This document shows, piece by piece, positions 43,671 through 51,964 of a stretch of DNA of 55,690 bases (the stretch's first letter is position 1; every line of letters starts with the position of its first letter). The notes beneath the pieces are model-generated. The model made no database searches and had not been told where the DNA came from. It saw only the letters and a list, made by a program, of their open reading frames with translations. This DNA comes from Collinsella aerofaciens (GTDB lineage Bacteria; Actinomycetota; Coriobacteriia; Coriobacteriales; Coriobacteriaceae): assembly GCF_018785245.1 (NCBI RefSeq), contig NZ_WQPL01000033.1:92228-147917 (forward strand), written 5' to 3'. Made by a program: the position numbers and the translations under genes.

Positions 43671-46600
43671 ATGAGCAAGGAAAGCAAAGGAAGGAAGCCG
43701 GGGGCCCTTTCCCGCTGCCTGCAGTTTGCGGGGAGAAGAAAGCCCCTCGTGTTCGCCTCCATGGCGCTGGCGGTCCTATCCGCGGCGGCGTCCTTCGTCC
43801 CATACGTGGCGATCTACTTCATGATCAGGGATGCGGTCGGGGTCTATCCGAACCTGGCCGCCGTCGACGTTTCGGCGATGACAGGCTACGCGGGCTTGGC
43901 GGTGGCGGGCATAGTCGTTGACGTGGGGTGCTATCTTGCCGCGCTTCTGTGCTCCCACGCCGCGGCATTCGACGCGCAGTACCGCACGAAGCTCGGGATC
44001 GCCGCCCACCTCGGGCGAATCCCCCTCGGGCACGTCGCCAGGCTCGGCACAGGCAGGATCTCGAAGGTCATGGACGAGAGCGTCGGCGGAATCGAGCAGT
44101 TCATCGGCCACTCCGTCCCGGACCTGGCGGCCACCGCTGCAGCGCCCGTCGTCTTGGTGGCGCTGCTTTTCGTCTTCGACTGGCGCTTCGGCGTCGCCAC
44201 GTTGGCGGCGGTCGCCGTCGCATGCATCGTTCAGTTCTCCGGCTACGCCGACAAGCGCGTCATGGCGAGCATGGGGCGCTACCAGGAAGTGAAAGAGCAG
44301 ATGGGCAACGCCGCTGTTGAGTACGTTCGCGGCATGCGCGTCGTGAAGGCCTTCGGCCAGACGGCGAGATCGTTCAAGCGGCTCGCAGACGCGATCAAGG
44401 ACTACACGGGGCTTTCCCTCGACGTCACGCTCTTCTTCCGGAACTCCATGCCGGGCTTCACGGCGATCATCAACAACGCGTACCTGTTCGTCCTGCCCGT
44501 CGGCATACTCCTCGCCCCGGGCGCGCAGGACTGGCCGACGTTCGTGCTCTCGCTCGTCTTCTACCTCCTGTTCGTGCATTCGATATCGAGCGTGTTCGCG
44601 AAGATTCTCTACGTGAGCGAGGACGGGATGCTCGCCCAGGCGAACATCGACCGCATCGACTCGGTGCTCGGCATCGAGGAGCTCTCTTATCCCGAGGCGC
44701 CGAAAACCCCGAAGGACGCCTCGGTGTCCCTTCGGGGCGTAACTTTCTCCTACGAGGACGAAGCGGAGCCGGCGTTGCGCGACGTCTCGCTGGAAATCCC
44801 CGCCGGCACGGTATGCGCGGTCGTGGGGCCGAGCGGCTCGGGCAAATCGACGCTGGCGAACCTCGTTGCACGCTTCTGGGACGTCGATTCGGGCCAGGTT
44901 CTCGTCGGCGGCGTAAACGTCCGCGAGATGGGCCAGGACGAATTGATGGGCAGCCTCAGCCTGGTGTTCCAGGATTCCCACCTGTTCCGCGAGAGCATCG
45001 CGGACAACATCAGGCGCGGCAAGCCGGGGGCGACCGACGACGAGGTGGTCGAGGCCGCGAAGGCCGCCCAGGCGGACGCGTTCATCAACAGCCTTCCCCA
45101 CGGCTACGCCACGGTAATAGGCTCCGAGGGCGTGCACCTGTCCGGTGGAGAGCAGCAGCGGATAGCCATCGCGCGCTCGATCATCTCGGACGCGCCCATC
45201 GTGGTGCTGGACGAGGCGACCGCGTTCTCTGACCCCGAGAACGAGCATTTGATCCAGAAGGCATTCGAGAGGCTCATGGCCGGCAAGACCGTGATCATGA
45301 TCGCCCACAGGCTCTCCACCGTCGTCGGCGCCGACAAGATAGTCGTGCTTGACGGCGGGCGCAAAGTCGAGGAGGGCACCCATGAAGAGCTCCTCGCCAC
45401 ATCAGGGACATACGCGAAGATGTGGAGCCAGTACACTGAGGCGGTCGAATGGGGCGTCGAATCAGCTCCGGGCGGCGACGAAGCCCAATCCTCCGAAGCG
45501 GCCGCCCCGCATGTGGCGCAGGATGCTTCCGCCGGCGAGCACGACCCTGCGGAGAAATCCGGCAAGCCGTCGAACGGCAGGGCGCCATGGCTTCAGAGGG
45601 CGTTCAACCTTTCCGGCGAGGGCTACGCCGGACTCAAGCGCTCGGCCCTCGCGTGCACCTTGAGCGATCTGGCGCTCATGATCCCCTTCGTCTGCACGGT
45701 CGCGGCGTTCGCGGCTCTCGTAGGGACCCTTGCGGGCGAGCCGTTCGACGCCGCCACGCTCTGGGCTATCTTCGCCGTGGGGCTTGCGGGGATGGCGGTG
45801 GTCTTCGTCGCTTCGAGAAACGACTACGAGAAAACCTACGTGGCCGCGTACACCGAGTCCGAAGGCACCCGCTTGCGCCTCGCCGACCACCTGAGGAAGC
45901 TGCCCATGAGCTTCTTCAACCGCCGGGACACGACCGACGTTGCCGACCGCATCATGGGGGACGTGACGGCACAGGAGTCCATGCTCTCCTCGACGCTCCC
46001 GCAGCTCATCGCTGGAATCGTGTCGACCGTGGTCATCTGCGTGATGTTGGCATTCTTCGATTGGAGGCTCGCCTGCTGCGTTATGGTCACGCTTCCGCTT
46101 TCGGCGGGGGTCATCGCCTTGAGCCGACGCCATCAGTCGCGCCTTTTCGAAAGGCAGAACCGCGTCCGCCTGGATGCGCTGGCGCGCGTGCAGGACTACC
46201 TCGAGGGCATCAAGGACATAAGGGCCTGCAGGGCGGTGGGCAAGGACTCCGCCGCCATGGAGCAGGCGATGCTCGAGCTCAAGAGGGTGACGATGCGGGT
46301 CGAGCTCGCCGTCGACGTCTCCGTCTCCCTTGCGAGCGCCATCCTTCGCTCTGGAGTCGGGCTGACCGCCTGCGCCGGCGCGATGCTTCTCGCTTCCGGC
46401 GGCGTTGACTTCATGGTTCTGCTCATGTTCCTGCTCATCGTTTCGCGTGTGTACAGCCCCATTCTCGCCCTTGTGTCCCAGCTGCCTAACCTTCTCAACC
46501 TGTCGACCAAGACAGCCCGGATCAAGGCGGTCATGGACGAGCCTGAAGCGAAGGGCTCTGCCCCGGCGGATGTCTCCGGCCATAGCCTGTCTTTCCAAAA

Positions 46601-47360
46601 CGTCCGGTTCGGGTACGGCGACGAGGAAGTCCTCCACGGCATCAGCTTCGACGCGCAGGAAGGAAAAGTCACCGCCCTTGTCGGGCCGAGCGGCTCGGGC
46701 AAGTCGACCTGCGCCCAGCTGGCGGCGAAATTCTGGGAGCCTGACAGCGGCAGGATCCTCTGCTCGGGCAAGGACATCGCCGGGTTCTCCGAGGAATCGT
46801 GGCTCGCGCACGTCTCCATAGTCTTCCAGGACGTGATTCTTTTCGACGACACGGTCGCGAACAACATCCGGATTGGTCGCGAGGGAGCTTCTGACGAAGA
46901 GGTGGCCGAGGCTGCAAGGACGGCGCACTGCCTGGAGTTCATCGAGAAGCTTCCCCAGGGGTTCGACACGATGCTGGGCGAGAACGGCGCCTCTCTCTCG
47001 GGCGGGGAGCGTCAGCGCCTCTCCATTGCGAGGGCCCTTCTGAAAGACGCGCCCGTGGTGCTCCTCGACGAGGCGACCGCCTCGCTCGACCCCGAGAACG
47101 AGACGCTTATCCAGGGAGCGGTCGGAACCCTGTGCGCAGGCAAAACGGTAGTCGTCATCGCCCATCGAATGAGAACCGTCGCCAATGCGGATAAGATCGT
47201 CGTTCTCGACGACGGGCGCGTGGCGGAGGAGGGGAACCACAAGACGCTGCTTGCCGAAGACGGACTGTACGCGAGGCTGTGGAGGCTCCAGCAGGAAAGC
47301 TCGTCGTGGACCGCTCCCGCCGACGGGAGCGGTGCCGACAATGTTCTGACGGGCAGATGA
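43671..47360 (+). CDS. Fused double ABC transporter (two TMD-NBD halves in one chain)
   Basis: This 1229-residue protein contains two complete half-transporters. Half 1 (1-600) has a six-helix TMD, Walker A GPSGSGKST (about 386), LSGGEQQRIAIARSI (about 489) and VVLDEATAFSDPEN. An Ala/Glu/Asp-rich linker (about 600-650) leads to half 2, with Walker A GPSGSGKSTC (about 1003), LSGGERQRLSIARALL (about 1108) and VVLLDEATASLDPEN. The halves resemble YbtP/YbtQ- and IrtA/IrtB-type transporters, exporter-fold proteins that import siderophores. Usually these are two genes; here they are fused. ATG 43671 follows GAGG. It is the last gene of the AraC-controlled operon and ends at a strong hairpin. Confidence 0.85.
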   Translation: MSKESKGRKPGALSRCLQFAGRRKPLVFASMALAVLSAAASFVPYVAIYFMIRDAVGVYPNLAAVDVSAMTGYAGLAVAGIVVDVGCYLAALLCSHAAAFDAQYRTKLGIAAHLGRIPLGHVARLGTGRISKVMDESVGGIEQFIGHSVPDLAATAAAPVVLVALLFVFDWRFGVATLAAVAVACIVQFSGYADKRVMASMGRYQEVKEQMGNAAVEYVRGMRVVKAFGQTARSFKRLADAIKDYTGLSLDVTLFFRNSMPGFTAIINNAYLFVLPVGILLAPGAQDWPTFVLSLVFYLLFVHSISSVFAKILYVSEDGMLAQANIDRIDSVLGIEELSYPEAPKTPKDASVSLRGVTFSYEDEAEPALRDVSLEIPAGTVCAVVGPSGSGKSTLANLVARFWDVDSGQVLVGGVNVREMGQDELMGSLSLVFQDSHLFRESIADNIRRGKPGATDDEVVEAAKAAQADAFINSLPHGYATVIGSEGVHLSGGEQQRIAIARSIISDAPIVVLDEATAFSDPENEHLIQKAFERLMAGKTVIMIAHRLSTVVGADKIVVLDGGRKVEEGTHEELLATSGTYAKMWSQYTEAVEWGVESAPGGDEAQSSEAAAPHVAQDASAGEHDPAEKSGKPSNGRAPWLQRAFNLSGEGYAGLKRSALACTLSDLALMIPFVCTVAAFAALVGTLAGEPFDAATLWAIFAVGLAGMAVVFVASRNDYEKTYVAAYTESEGTRLRLADHLRKLPMSFFNRRDTTDVADRIMGDVTAQESMLSSTLPQLIAGIVSTVVICVMLAFFDWRLACCVMVTLPLSAGVIALSRRHQSRLFERQNRVRLDALARVQDYLEGIKDIRACRAVGKDSAAMEQAMLELKRVTMRVELAVDVSVSLASAILRSGVGLTACAGAMLLASGGVDFMVLLMFLLIVSRVYSPILALVSQLPNLLNLSTKTARIKAVMDEPEAKGSAPADVSGHSLSFQNVRFGYGDEEVLHGISFDAQEGKVTALVGPSGSGKSTCAQLAAKFWEPDSGRILCSGKDIAGFSEESWLAHVSIVFQDVILFDDTVANNIRIGREGASDEEVAEAARTAHCLEFIEKLPQGFDTMLGENGASLSGGERQRLSIARALLKDAPVVLLDEATASLDPENETLIQGAVGTLCAGKTVVVIAHRMRTVANADKIVVLDDGRVAEEGNHKTLLAEDGLYARLWRLQQESSSWTAPADGSGADNVLTGR

Positions 47361-47720
47361 GCAGACGCGGATGACGAGGCAATCCTCGTCATCCGCACCG
47401 AGCGCGGGTTCTGCCGCAATGTCGACATCGCGGAGCGTATGGGCGTCACCAAGGCGCTCTCGGACCTCGGCGCTGCCGTCCTCGTCCGCATGTTCGGCCA
47501 TGACGTGCGCCTTACAGAGGAGGGCGAGCGCGCCGCATCGGCGACGCTCGAACGTCATCGCTTCTTCGAGCGGCTGCTCGTCGAGTCAGGCGTGGACGCC
47601 GAGACCGCCTCGGCGGAGGCCTGCCGCATAGAGCACTGCCTGTCAGAGGACTCCTACAGACGTTTCGCGGCCTATCTCGGGAGCCGACGAGCTGCCGCTC
47701 GTCTATCTCCTTGTCGCACA
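47361..47720 (+). pseudogene. Broken DtxR/MntR-type metal-dependent regulator
   Basis: Directly after the ABC stop, in the same frame, a coding pattern reads EAILVIRTERGFCRNVDIAE, then RMGVTKALSDLGAAVLVRMF and RLTEEGERAASATLERHRFF, then ERLLVESGVDAETASAEACR and IEHCLSEDSYRRFAAYL. These are the helix-turn-helix and metal-binding parts of a DtxR-family repressor. There is no start codon before ATG 47439, a few residues are missing in the recognition helix region, and the C-terminal part decays after 47680. It is probably a relic of the iron repressor that once controlled this operon. Confidence 0.65.
47367..47396 (+). terminator. Perfect 13-bp hairpin after the uptake operon
   Basis: GCGGATGACGAGG pairs with CCTCGTCATCCGC around CAAT, starting 6 bp after the stop of the fused ABC gene. 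No T-tract follows. It sits inside the DtxR remnant's reading frame. Confidence 0.6.
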
Positions 47721-47860
47721 ATCACCTCTTTCAATAGGCCGCGTCCCAACGGATGGGTACCATTTACCCGTGTGCACCTGGGACAACGGGCTGAAAAAAC
47801 CTGCGCAAAGCCACTCGCAGAACACGCAACACCAAACACGACAAAAGAGGCGAACGACAG

Positions 47861-47932
47861 ATGCCGGACCCTGGACGACAGCACCGCGGAAGAGAAGCAT
47901 TCCAACCACAACCGAACAACTCCAGCTACTAG
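47861..47932 (+). CDS. Possible 23-aa leader peptide before a terminator
   Basis: ATG 47861, 9 nt after AGAGG, opens a 23-codon frame (MPDPGRQHRGREAF, ending NNSSY) and ends 3 bp before a strong terminator. It could be a leader peptide or chance. No homology is claimed. The surrounding 47720-47935 has no other gene. Confidence 0.25.
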   Translation: MPDPGRQHRGREAFQPQPNNSSY

Positions 47933-47935
47933 GCA

Positions 47936-47953
47936 GGCGCCCGCATGGGCGCC
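47936..47953 (+). terminator. Intrinsic terminator
   Basis: GGCGCCC-GCAT-GGGCGCC is followed by TTTTACTTTT. It ends a plus-strand transcript that contains the short frame at 47861 and possibly a small RNA starting near 47700. Confidence 0.85.
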
Positions 47954-48163
47954 TTTTACTTTTCAGGGACTTAGCTGCCTGCTAAGGCGTGCGGCTCATG
48001 GCCGTTTCGTGAAGGCCCGGCCAGCTCGACCCACCTCGACCCATCTCCACTCGCGCCGTGCTCACTAATCGCCATCAGGCGGTTCAATCGTCGCGCAGAC
48101 GAAAAGGCACACGGTGTCGTGCGGTGTCCTCGCGCGGTGCCGCACGGGAAGATTGGAGGAACC

Positions 48164-48382
48164 ATGGCATGCACAGCCGAATGCGCCGCGCCCGAGGGAA
48201 GCCAAGATCGGGACGAATGGATGACGGTGATCGAGATGCAGGAGTACATGAGGGCGAGCCGAAACAAGGCATACAACCTCATCTGGTCGGGCGAGATCAA
48301 CTCGTACAGGCTCGGAAGGAAGCTCCTGGTTTCGAGGGCGTCAGTGGACGCCTACATCGAGTCGAGGAGCGGGAGGAAATGA
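48164..48382 (+). CDS. Helix-turn-helix DNA-binding protein (excisionase-like)
   Basis: This 72-residue protein starts at ATG 48164 behind GGAGGAACC. MTVIEMQEYMRASRNKAYNL and IWSGEINSYRLGRKLLVSRA, then SVDAYIESR form a MerR-like HTH_17 fold, as in excisionases and small element-borne regulators. No integrase gene lies nearby, so it appears to be a survivor of a mobile element. The following 80 bp lead to a truncated DUF3800 gene. Confidence 0.78.
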   Translation: MACTAECAAPEGSQDRDEWMTVIEMQEYMRASRNKAYNLIWSGEINSYRLGRKLLVSRASVDAYIESRSGRK

Positions 48383-48460
48383 CGGCGGCGACCGCCCCGG
48401 GAGCCGCCCGCGGCCGGGCACGCGAGGGAACCTCGAGACGAGAGGAGCTCGAGGACGACC

Positions 48461-48718
48461 ATGACCAAAAGCATTAGCAGGAGCCAGGTGAGGCCCATCG
48501 CATCGACCAACGCGTTATTCGGCGGCGGCAAGGCTCGCTACTACCTGCTCACACTCGTCTTCCACGACCAGGCAGACAGCATCGCCGAAGCGGTCAAGGG
48601 CTATGAGGTCAAGCTTGCCAGGGCTGACCTCCCCAACATCCCGTTCCACTCCGAGCCCCTCATGAACGGACACAAGGACTTACTGCATGATTCGTATGTT
48701 ATAGTTAGATGTCTCTAA
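48461..48718 (+). pseudogene. Truncated DUF3800 gene at the methyltransferase junction
   Basis: The frame matches the early part of DUF3800 proteins: LFGGGKARYYLLTLVFHDQA, then DSIAEAVKGYEVKLARADLP and NIPFHSEPLMNGHKDL. The first strand with its catalytic Asp is not seen (the start MTKSISRSQVRPIASTN looks unrelated). The reading stops at 48718 within unrelated lower-G+C DNA. DUF3800 genes are frequent cargo of integrative elements. The break at about 48690 is where the methyltransferase segment begins. Confidence 0.6.
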
Positions 48719-48722
48719 CTAT
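48701..48722. promoter_or_regulatory. Perfect palindromic operator upstream of the methyltransferase operon
   Basis: ATAGTTAGA-TGTC-TCTAACTAT is a perfect 9+4+9 palindrome. It overlaps a -10-like TATGTTATAG and lies 15 bp before ATG 48738. The form resembles operators of DtxR/MntR- or MarR-type repressors, but the binding protein is not in this window. Confidence 0.65.
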
Positions 48723-48737
48723 TTGGGGGCGATAGCA

Positions 48738-49367
48738 ATGCACGAACGCAAGGGCTTCTGGGACAAGAATGCCGGTCGGTACGACCGTTTCATGCGAAAG
48801 GACCGGACGGCGTATGAGAAGATGTATGAGCTGATCTGGCCGGTGGTGAAAGCAAAAACCGTACTGGAAGTTGCTACCGGCACGGGGCTTATCGCAAAGA
48901 GCATCGTAAATGCGGCGGCGCACATCGAGGCTACGGACGCTTCTGCAAAGATGATCCTTGAAGCAAAGCGGGACAATAAATCCGCAAAGCTGCACTTTTC
49001 CGTACAAGATATGTTCCGCCTGCCCTATGCACAGAAGTCCTTTGATGTGGTGATCGCGTCCAACGCGCTTCACATAGTGCCGCATCCGGAAAAGGCCCTG
49101 CAAGAAATCAGGCGGGTGCTGAAGGACGACGGCGTGCTCATCGCGCCAACCTTCACCCACGCGGGGAGCTCGGTTTCCGGCAAGGCAAAAGCCTTTTTCA
49201 TGAGTATTGCAGGATTCCCCCTCCACAGCAAGTGGACAAGCGAGGAATACCTACGTTTCCTGCATCAAAACGGCTGGGCGGTGCGGAAAAGCGCGGTGCT
49301 GAAGGCCTCGTTCCCGTTGACCTATGCGGAATGCACGAAATCGGAGGGGCCAGATGTCGTTCTTTGA
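48738..49367 (+). CDS. Class I SAM-dependent methyltransferase
   Basis: This 209-residue enzyme has the class I Rossmann fold. Motif I is LEVATGTGLIAKSIV, followed by IEATDASAKMILEA (acidic motif II), LHFSVQDMFRLPYAQKSFD (motif III) and VVIASNALHIVPHPEKALQE (motif IV). The start ATG 48738 has GGGGGC just upstream. It overlaps the next methyltransferase gene by 14 bp. Base composition is lower in G+C and codon use differs from neighbours, pointing to acquisition from Clostridia-like donors. Substrate unknown. Confidence 0.85.
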   Translation: MHERKGFWDKNAGRYDRFMRKDRTAYEKMYELIWPVVKAKTVLEVATGTGLIAKSIVNAAAHIEATDASAKMILEAKRDNKSAKLHFSVQDMFRLPYAQKSFDVVIASNALHIVPHPEKALQEIRRVLKDDGVLIAPTFTHAGSSVSGKAKAFFMSIAGFPLHSKWTSEEYLRFLHQNGWAVRKSAVLKASFPLTYAECTKSEGPDVVL

Positions 49368-49959
49368 AAACACCCGCAAGCCCGTGGGCCTCAGCGGAAA
49401 ACTAATGGTTGCCATGATGAATCTGGGCCACAGCCCTGTGGCGCGGTGGGGACTTCGATTTCTACGACTTGCACCAAATGCCAAGGTGCTGGATTGCGGC
49501 TGCGGCGGCGGGGCGGGCATAAAACGGCTGCTGAAAAAATGCCCGCATGGCGTCGTCAAGGGCATCGACTATTCGCCCGTCAGCGTGGAGAAGGCCAGAA
49601 AGCTCAACCGAACTGCAATTCAGGAGGGGCGTTGCGCCGTTCTGCAAGGCAGTGTGGCGGATATGGCGTTTGAGGATAGCTACTTCGATGCAGTCACGGC
49701 CTTTGAGACCGTCTATTATTGGCCCGATTTGCCCCGATGCTTCCGTGAGGTCTGGCGGACGCTGAAGCCAGGCGGGACAATTCTTATCTGCAACGAGAGC
49801 AATGGCGATACGGACAAGGACGAGAGGTGGACGCAGATCATCGGCGGCATGACCATCTACAAGGACATTGAATTAAAAGCTTGTCTGGAGCAGGCGGGTT
49901 TTCACGAGGTGCAGATACGCAAAAAGAAAAAGTGGCTCTGCGTCACGGCGCGGAAGTAA
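49354..49959 (+). CDS. Class I SAM-dependent methyltransferase (second)
   Basis: This 201-residue enzyme starts at ATG 49354 behind GGAGG and shows VLDCGCGGGAGIKRLLKKCP (motif I), KGIDYSPVSVEKARKLN (motif II) and FEDSYFDAVTAFETVYYWPD. The UbiE/COQ5-like SAM-binding pattern is clear. Residues 1-35 are helical (SGKLMVAMMNLGHSPVARWG). It overlaps the first methyltransferase gene by 14 bp, so the two are probably translated together. Substrate unknown. Confidence 0.85.
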   Translation: MSFFENTRKPVGLSGKLMVAMMNLGHSPVARWGLRFLRLAPNAKVLDCGCGGGAGIKRLLKKCPHGVVKGIDYSPVSVEKARKLNRTAIQEGRCAVLQGSVADMAFEDSYFDAVTAFETVYYWPDLPRCFREVWRTLKPGGTILICNESNGDTDKDERWTQIIGGMTIYKDIELKACLEQAGFHEVQIRKKKKWLCVTARK

Positions 49960-50063
49960 GGGCATCAAGCACGGGTGTTTTTGCATCCATCCTGCACATG
50001 GCGATAGGCATGACGGTCATAGCGGCTGTGCTGGCGGCAATTATGACAGTTTTTATTCACTGA
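49932..50063 (+). CDS. Possible 43-aa membrane peptide between methyltransferase genes
   Basis: A frame from GTG 49932 overlaps the second methyltransferase gene by 28 bp and ends ASSTGVFASILHMAIGMTVI followed by AAVLAAIMTVFIH, a single hydrophobic helix. The ribosome-binding site is weak. The position in the operon and the clean helix favour a real small protein, but the start is uncertain. Confidence 0.4.
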   Translation: MALRHGAEVRASSTGVFASILHMAIGMTVIAAVLAAIMTVFIH

Positions 50064-50074
50064 GGAAGAAACCT

Positions 50075-50905
50075 ATGAAATGTAAAATTGAGAAAAACAC
50101 CGTTCAGGAGACGCTGATCCTCCCGCTGTATTCCCGGAAGCTGTGTACGGAGCTGTACCCGAACCTTTATAGGGATGAAACAGCGGTTCGTCTGCTCGAC
50201 CAAATCGACTACGACTTTTCAGAGGCAGCGAAAAGCTCCCGCAGCCTGATGCAGCGTTTTGGTGCGCTGGAGGTGGCCATGCGGCAGGGTGATCTTGCTT
50301 TCGAGGTACAGGATTACCTGAAAGGCCACCCCAATGCGGCGGTGGTCAATCTGGGCTGCGGACTGGACAACACCGGCAGAACCTGCGACAACGGAAGATG
50401 CAAGATTTACAATCTGGACTTCCCGGATGTGATTGCCTTGCGACAGCAGCTACTGCCCGCCGGGGATCGAGAACAAAATATCCCCTGCGACCTGAAAGAC
50501 ACCACATGGTTTAGCAAAATCGATGCCTCCGGCGGGGCGGTGTTCTTTGCCTCCGGGGTGTTCTATTACTTTCTGACCCAGCAGGTCCGGGAACTGGTGC
50601 GGGAGATGGCGGACGCTTTCCCCGGCGGTGTGCTGGTCTTTGATGCTGCCAATCGGACAGCAGTAAAGATGATCGCAAAAACATGGCTTAAGACTGCAAA
50701 AATCAAGGATGTGGGGGCATATTTTGCGGTTTCGGATGCCGCCAAGGAAATCGGCACGTGGGACAGCCGTCTGCAGGTCACAAGTCGCGGCTATATGCTG
50801 GGTTATAACGATTTGAGAGACCCTTCTGTCAGCGGCTTTTTCCGGTTTCTCGCAAGGGTCGGTGACAACGGGATGAAAATGCAAATCGTGAAAATAAGAT
50901 TTTGA
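50075..50905 (+). CDS. LCMT-family SAM-dependent O-methyltransferase
   Basis: This 276-residue enzyme resembles the leucine carboxyl methyltransferase/PPM family. LILPLYSRKLCTELYPNLYR is the substrate-lid region. VVNLGCGLDNTGRTCDNGRC is the SAM-binding loop, with IYNLDFPDVIALRQQLL as the acidic strand, and VFFASGVFYYFLTQQVRELV follows. Start ATG 50075 follows GAGGAAG. It is the last gene of the methyltransferase operon and ends at a strong terminator. Family members methylate small-molecule carboxyl or hydroxyl groups, often in secondary metabolism; the target here is unknown. Confidence 0.8.
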   Translation: MKCKIEKNTVQETLILPLYSRKLCTELYPNLYRDETAVRLLDQIDYDFSEAAKSSRSLMQRFGALEVAMRQGDLAFEVQDYLKGHPNAAVVNLGCGLDNTGRTCDNGRCKIYNLDFPDVIALRQQLLPAGDREQNIPCDLKDTTWFSKIDASGGAVFFASGVFYYFLTQQVRELVREMADAFPGGVLVFDAANRTAVKMIAKTWLKTAKIKDVGAYFAVSDAAKEIGTWDSRLQVTSRGYMLGYNDLRDPSVSGFFRFLARVGDNGMKMQIVKIRF

Positions 50906-50918
50906 GAGACAAAAATGC

Positions 50919-50968
50919 AAAAGACGAGCGCTTCTTGCCGCCCAATTGGCAAGAAGCGCTCGTCTTTT
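50919..50968. terminator. Strong bidirectional terminator
   Basis: A 21-bp perfect stem (AAAAGACGAGCGCTTCTTGCC with its complement) around 8 nt is followed by T residues on the plus strand and preceded by A residues. It separates the convergent methyltransferase operon and the sugar operon. Confidence 0.92.
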
Positions 50969-51000
50969 CTTAACGCGTTGTATGGCGGAGAGAGCGCAAG

Positions 51001-51885
51001 TTACGCGAGCGCCCTGCTTGCCAGCTCGGCCGCGCCGAGGATTCCTTGGTCGCCGCCGCAGCCCGGGGCGCAGATGTAGCGCTCCATGTCCTTAAGCTCG
51101 GCGGTCTGGATGTAGCCACCCAGATATTCGAGGGTTTTCTTGCGGACGATGCCGTAGAGCTGCTCCTGGTGCATCACGCCGCCGCCGAGGACGATGCGGC
51201 GAGGCGAGTACATGAGCACGAGGTTCGCGCACATCTGCCCCAGATAATCCCCCTCGAGCGCCCACACCTCATCGTTGTCCGCGAGCTCGGCCGCGGGCTT
51301 TCCCCAGCGCGCGGCAATGGCGGGGCCGGAGGCGAGGCCCTCGAGACAGCTCGCGTGGCTCGGGCAGACGCAGCGTCCCTCCTCGGTGGGACGGGTCCTT
51401 ACCAGCATGTGGCCGGCCTCGGGGTGCAGCATGCCGTGAAGGAGCCTGCCCGCGCACATGACGCCCGCGCCCACGCCGGTGCCGATGGTCACGTAGACGG
51501 CGTCCTCGAGCCCCTTGCAGCAGCCGAAGACCACTTCGCCGAGGCAGGCAACGTTCACGTCCGTGTCGTAGGCCACCGGAATCCCGAGGGCGTCGGCGAA
51601 CGCGGCGCGAAGACCATGGCCTCGCCACGCGAGCTTGGGCGTCTGGAGGATGGAGCCGTAGCGCTCGTCGTTGGGGTCGACGCAGGTCGGGCCGAAGGCG
51701 CCGATACCCAACGCGTCCACATCACGGACGGTGAACCACTCGATCATCTGCGGGACGGTCTCGGCGGGCGTAAGCGTCGGGGTCTCCATACGGTCGAGGA
51801 CCTCGCCGTCGCCGGACACCACGGCACAGACCATCTTGGTCCCGCCGGCCTCGAGGGCGCCGAGCCTCATTTGCTTTTCGCTCAT
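51001..51885 (-). CDS. ROK-family sugar kinase (fructokinase type)
   Basis: This 294-residue kinase phosphorylates a sugar with ATP. It has LGALEAGGTKMVCAVVS (phosphate-binding motif of the ROK fold), GIGAFGP, a catalytic Asp in PVAYDTDVNVACLGEVVFGC, IGTGVGAGVM, and the zinc motif HPEAGHMLVR...CVCPSHASCLEGLASG. The GALEAGGTK start is typical of ROK fructokinases. It is the last gene of the PTS/GH172 operon, behind a partial hairpin and GGAGG. It would phosphorylate the monosaccharide released by the GH172 enzyme, most likely fructose. Confidence 0.9.
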   Translation of the reverse strand: MSEKQMRLGALEAGGTKMVCAVVSGDGEVLDRMETPTLTPAETVPQMIEWFTVRDVDALGIGAFGPTCVDPNDERYGSILQTPKLAWRGHGLRAAFADALGIPVAYDTDVNVACLGEVVFGCCKGLEDAVYVTIGTGVGAGVMCAGRLLHGMLHPEAGHMLVRTRPTEEGRCVCPSHASCLEGLASGPAIAARWGKPAAELADNDEVWALEGDYLGQMCANLVLMYSPRRIVLGGGVMHQEQLYGIVRKKTLEYLGGYIQTAELKDMERYICAPGCGGDQGILGAAELASRALA

Positions 51886-51902
51886 GTGATCCTCCTTACA
51901 AA

Positions 51903-51937
51903 GGGACGCCCGCAGTCATGGTCAACCGCGGGCGCCC
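51903..51937 (-). terminator. Intra-operon hairpin (attenuator-like)
   Basis: GGGCGCCCGC pairs with GCGGGCG-CCC between the GH172 and kinase genes, followed on the minus strand by CCTTTG. A partial terminator or processing site that may lower kinase expression. Confidence 0.5.
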
Positions 51938-51964
51938 ATAACGTTGGCTTGTTTCGAGGCGACC

